5,636 nucleotides of DNA from Bifidobacterium breve. Its GTDB lineage: Bacteria > Actinomycetota > Actinomycetes > S36-B12. Shown piece after piece: positions 5,072-5,636 of this stretch (position 1 is the stretch's first letter; each line of letters starts with the position of its first letter). A program made the translations under genes and the position numbers. The notes below the pieces were generated by a model that was not told where the DNA came from, searched no databases, and saw nothing but the letters and a program-made list of their open reading frames with translations. The DNA lies in contig CALPZT020000127.1 in assembly GCA_943328365.2 (NCBI GenBank), positions 1 through 5,636 on the forward strand. The letters are read 5' to 3'.

Positions 5072-5636
5072 GTGGGATTCATGGACTCAGTCCTCGGACG
5101 TCGCAAGCCTGTTCAGCCCAATCTCGACGCATTGTTCTCGCTGCCGTCGGCGGCAATCACCCTGCAGGTCGATCTCGACATGATCCCGACCGGACGCGGC
5201 TCGGTCGCATTTCGTGCGCCAGAGGGACGAGCGTTCGCCGATGTCCAGGCCGACGTGCAGGCGCTCCTCGACGCCGATGCGGGGCCGCCGATCGAGATCA
5301 CCGGCGACGAGTACGGCTTCACGTGGATCCTCGTGAAGACCGAGCCGGCCGACCTGTCCTCTGTCGTGACCGACCTGCACGCCGTGAATTCGACCCTTGT
5401 CGCAACCGGATTCGGCCCGCAGTTGCTGTGCTCCCTCGTCTCATTCCGCGACCCTGATGATCGCGCACTCGCCCTCGTCTATCTCTACAAGCGCGGGACG
5501 TTCTATCCGTTTGCGCCAGAGCCAGGAGCGGCGGAGCGGCGAGACAACGTCATGGAGATGCTGGTGCGCGACAAGGTCGTGCGCGAGCTCCCGATCGAGG
5601 CGGATACTTCGCGCTGGTTCGCTGTGTGGGGCGCGC
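5072..5636 (+). CDS. pspAB: PspA-associated protein PspAB (partial, C-terminus off window)
   Basis: 188 codons are visible without a stop; the family is only slightly longer, so most of the protein is here. It begins, with GTG read as Met, MGFMDSVLGRRKPVQPNLDALF, the typical PspAB opening, and continues with a mixed alpha/beta soluble domain: SAAITLQVDLDMIPTGRGSV near 28-47, the acidic EITGDEYGFTWILVK near 82-96, LVYLYKRGTFYPFAP near 143-157 and a Trp-rich end SRWFAVWG. No signal peptide or membrane helix is seen. The biochemical role is unknown; the name reflects its constant linkage to PspA and HtpX. GTG 5072 is preferred over ATG 5081 because the family starts MGF. It begins 5 nt after the htpX stop with no clear Shine-Dalgarno, so it is probably translationally coupled. 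Confidence 0.85.
   Translation, partial: MGFMDSVLGRRKPVQPNLDALFSLPSAAITLQVDLDMIPTGRGSVAFRAPEGRAFADVQADVQALLDADAGPPIEITGDEYGFTWILVKTEPADLSSVVTDLHAVNSTLVATGFGPQLLCSLVSFRDPDDRALALVYLYKRGTFYPFAPEPGAAERRDNVMEMLVRDKVVRELPIEADTSRWFAVWGA

Overview
The window is GC-rich DNA (roughly two thirds G+C by eye) with features typical of Actinomycetota: strong G/C bias at third codon positions, likely leaderless genes with a TANNNT box 6 nt before ATG, a DUF3043 gene and a pspA-htpX-pspAB cluster. It looks like ordinary chromosome. I cannot name the genus, and I see no insertion sequence, phage gene, tRNA, rRNA or CRISPR array.

Left part (1-1336, minus strand): a TTGACA-type promoter leads into a leader of about 260 nt that contains a clear cobalamin (B12) riboswitch. 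The leader precedes a secreted protein truncated by the window's left edge. That protein has a signal peptide and helical repeats of the terpenoid-cyclase/prenyltransferase (alpha/alpha barrel) type, the fold also found in the N-terminal domain of animal intrinsic factor and transcobalamin. A B12 riboswitch in front of a secreted protein of this fold suggests an extracellular bacterial cobalamin-binding or cobalamin-capture protein. The leader also has an apparent alternative-pairing expression platform and an 8-nt perfect complement to the ribosome-binding region. This is the most interesting part of the window.

Middle part (1396-2736, plus strand): a divergent, probably leaderless aldo/keto reductase with an intact D-Y-K-H tetrad is followed by a 70-residue protein of unknown function with a good Shine-Dalgarno. 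A large inverted repeat then separates this pair from the convergent next gene.

Right part (2734-5636): a minus-strand DUF3043 two-helix membrane protein is divergent from a plus-strand operon of pspA (PspA/IM30, ESCRT-III superfamily), an HtpX-like M48 membrane zinc protease and pspAB, which runs off the right edge. The last three genes are separated by 6 and 5 nt and probably act together in envelope maintenance: PspA supports damaged membrane, HtpX removes damaged membrane proteins, and PspAB is a conserved partner of unknown mechanism. The usual small partner PspAA is not between pspA and htpX here.
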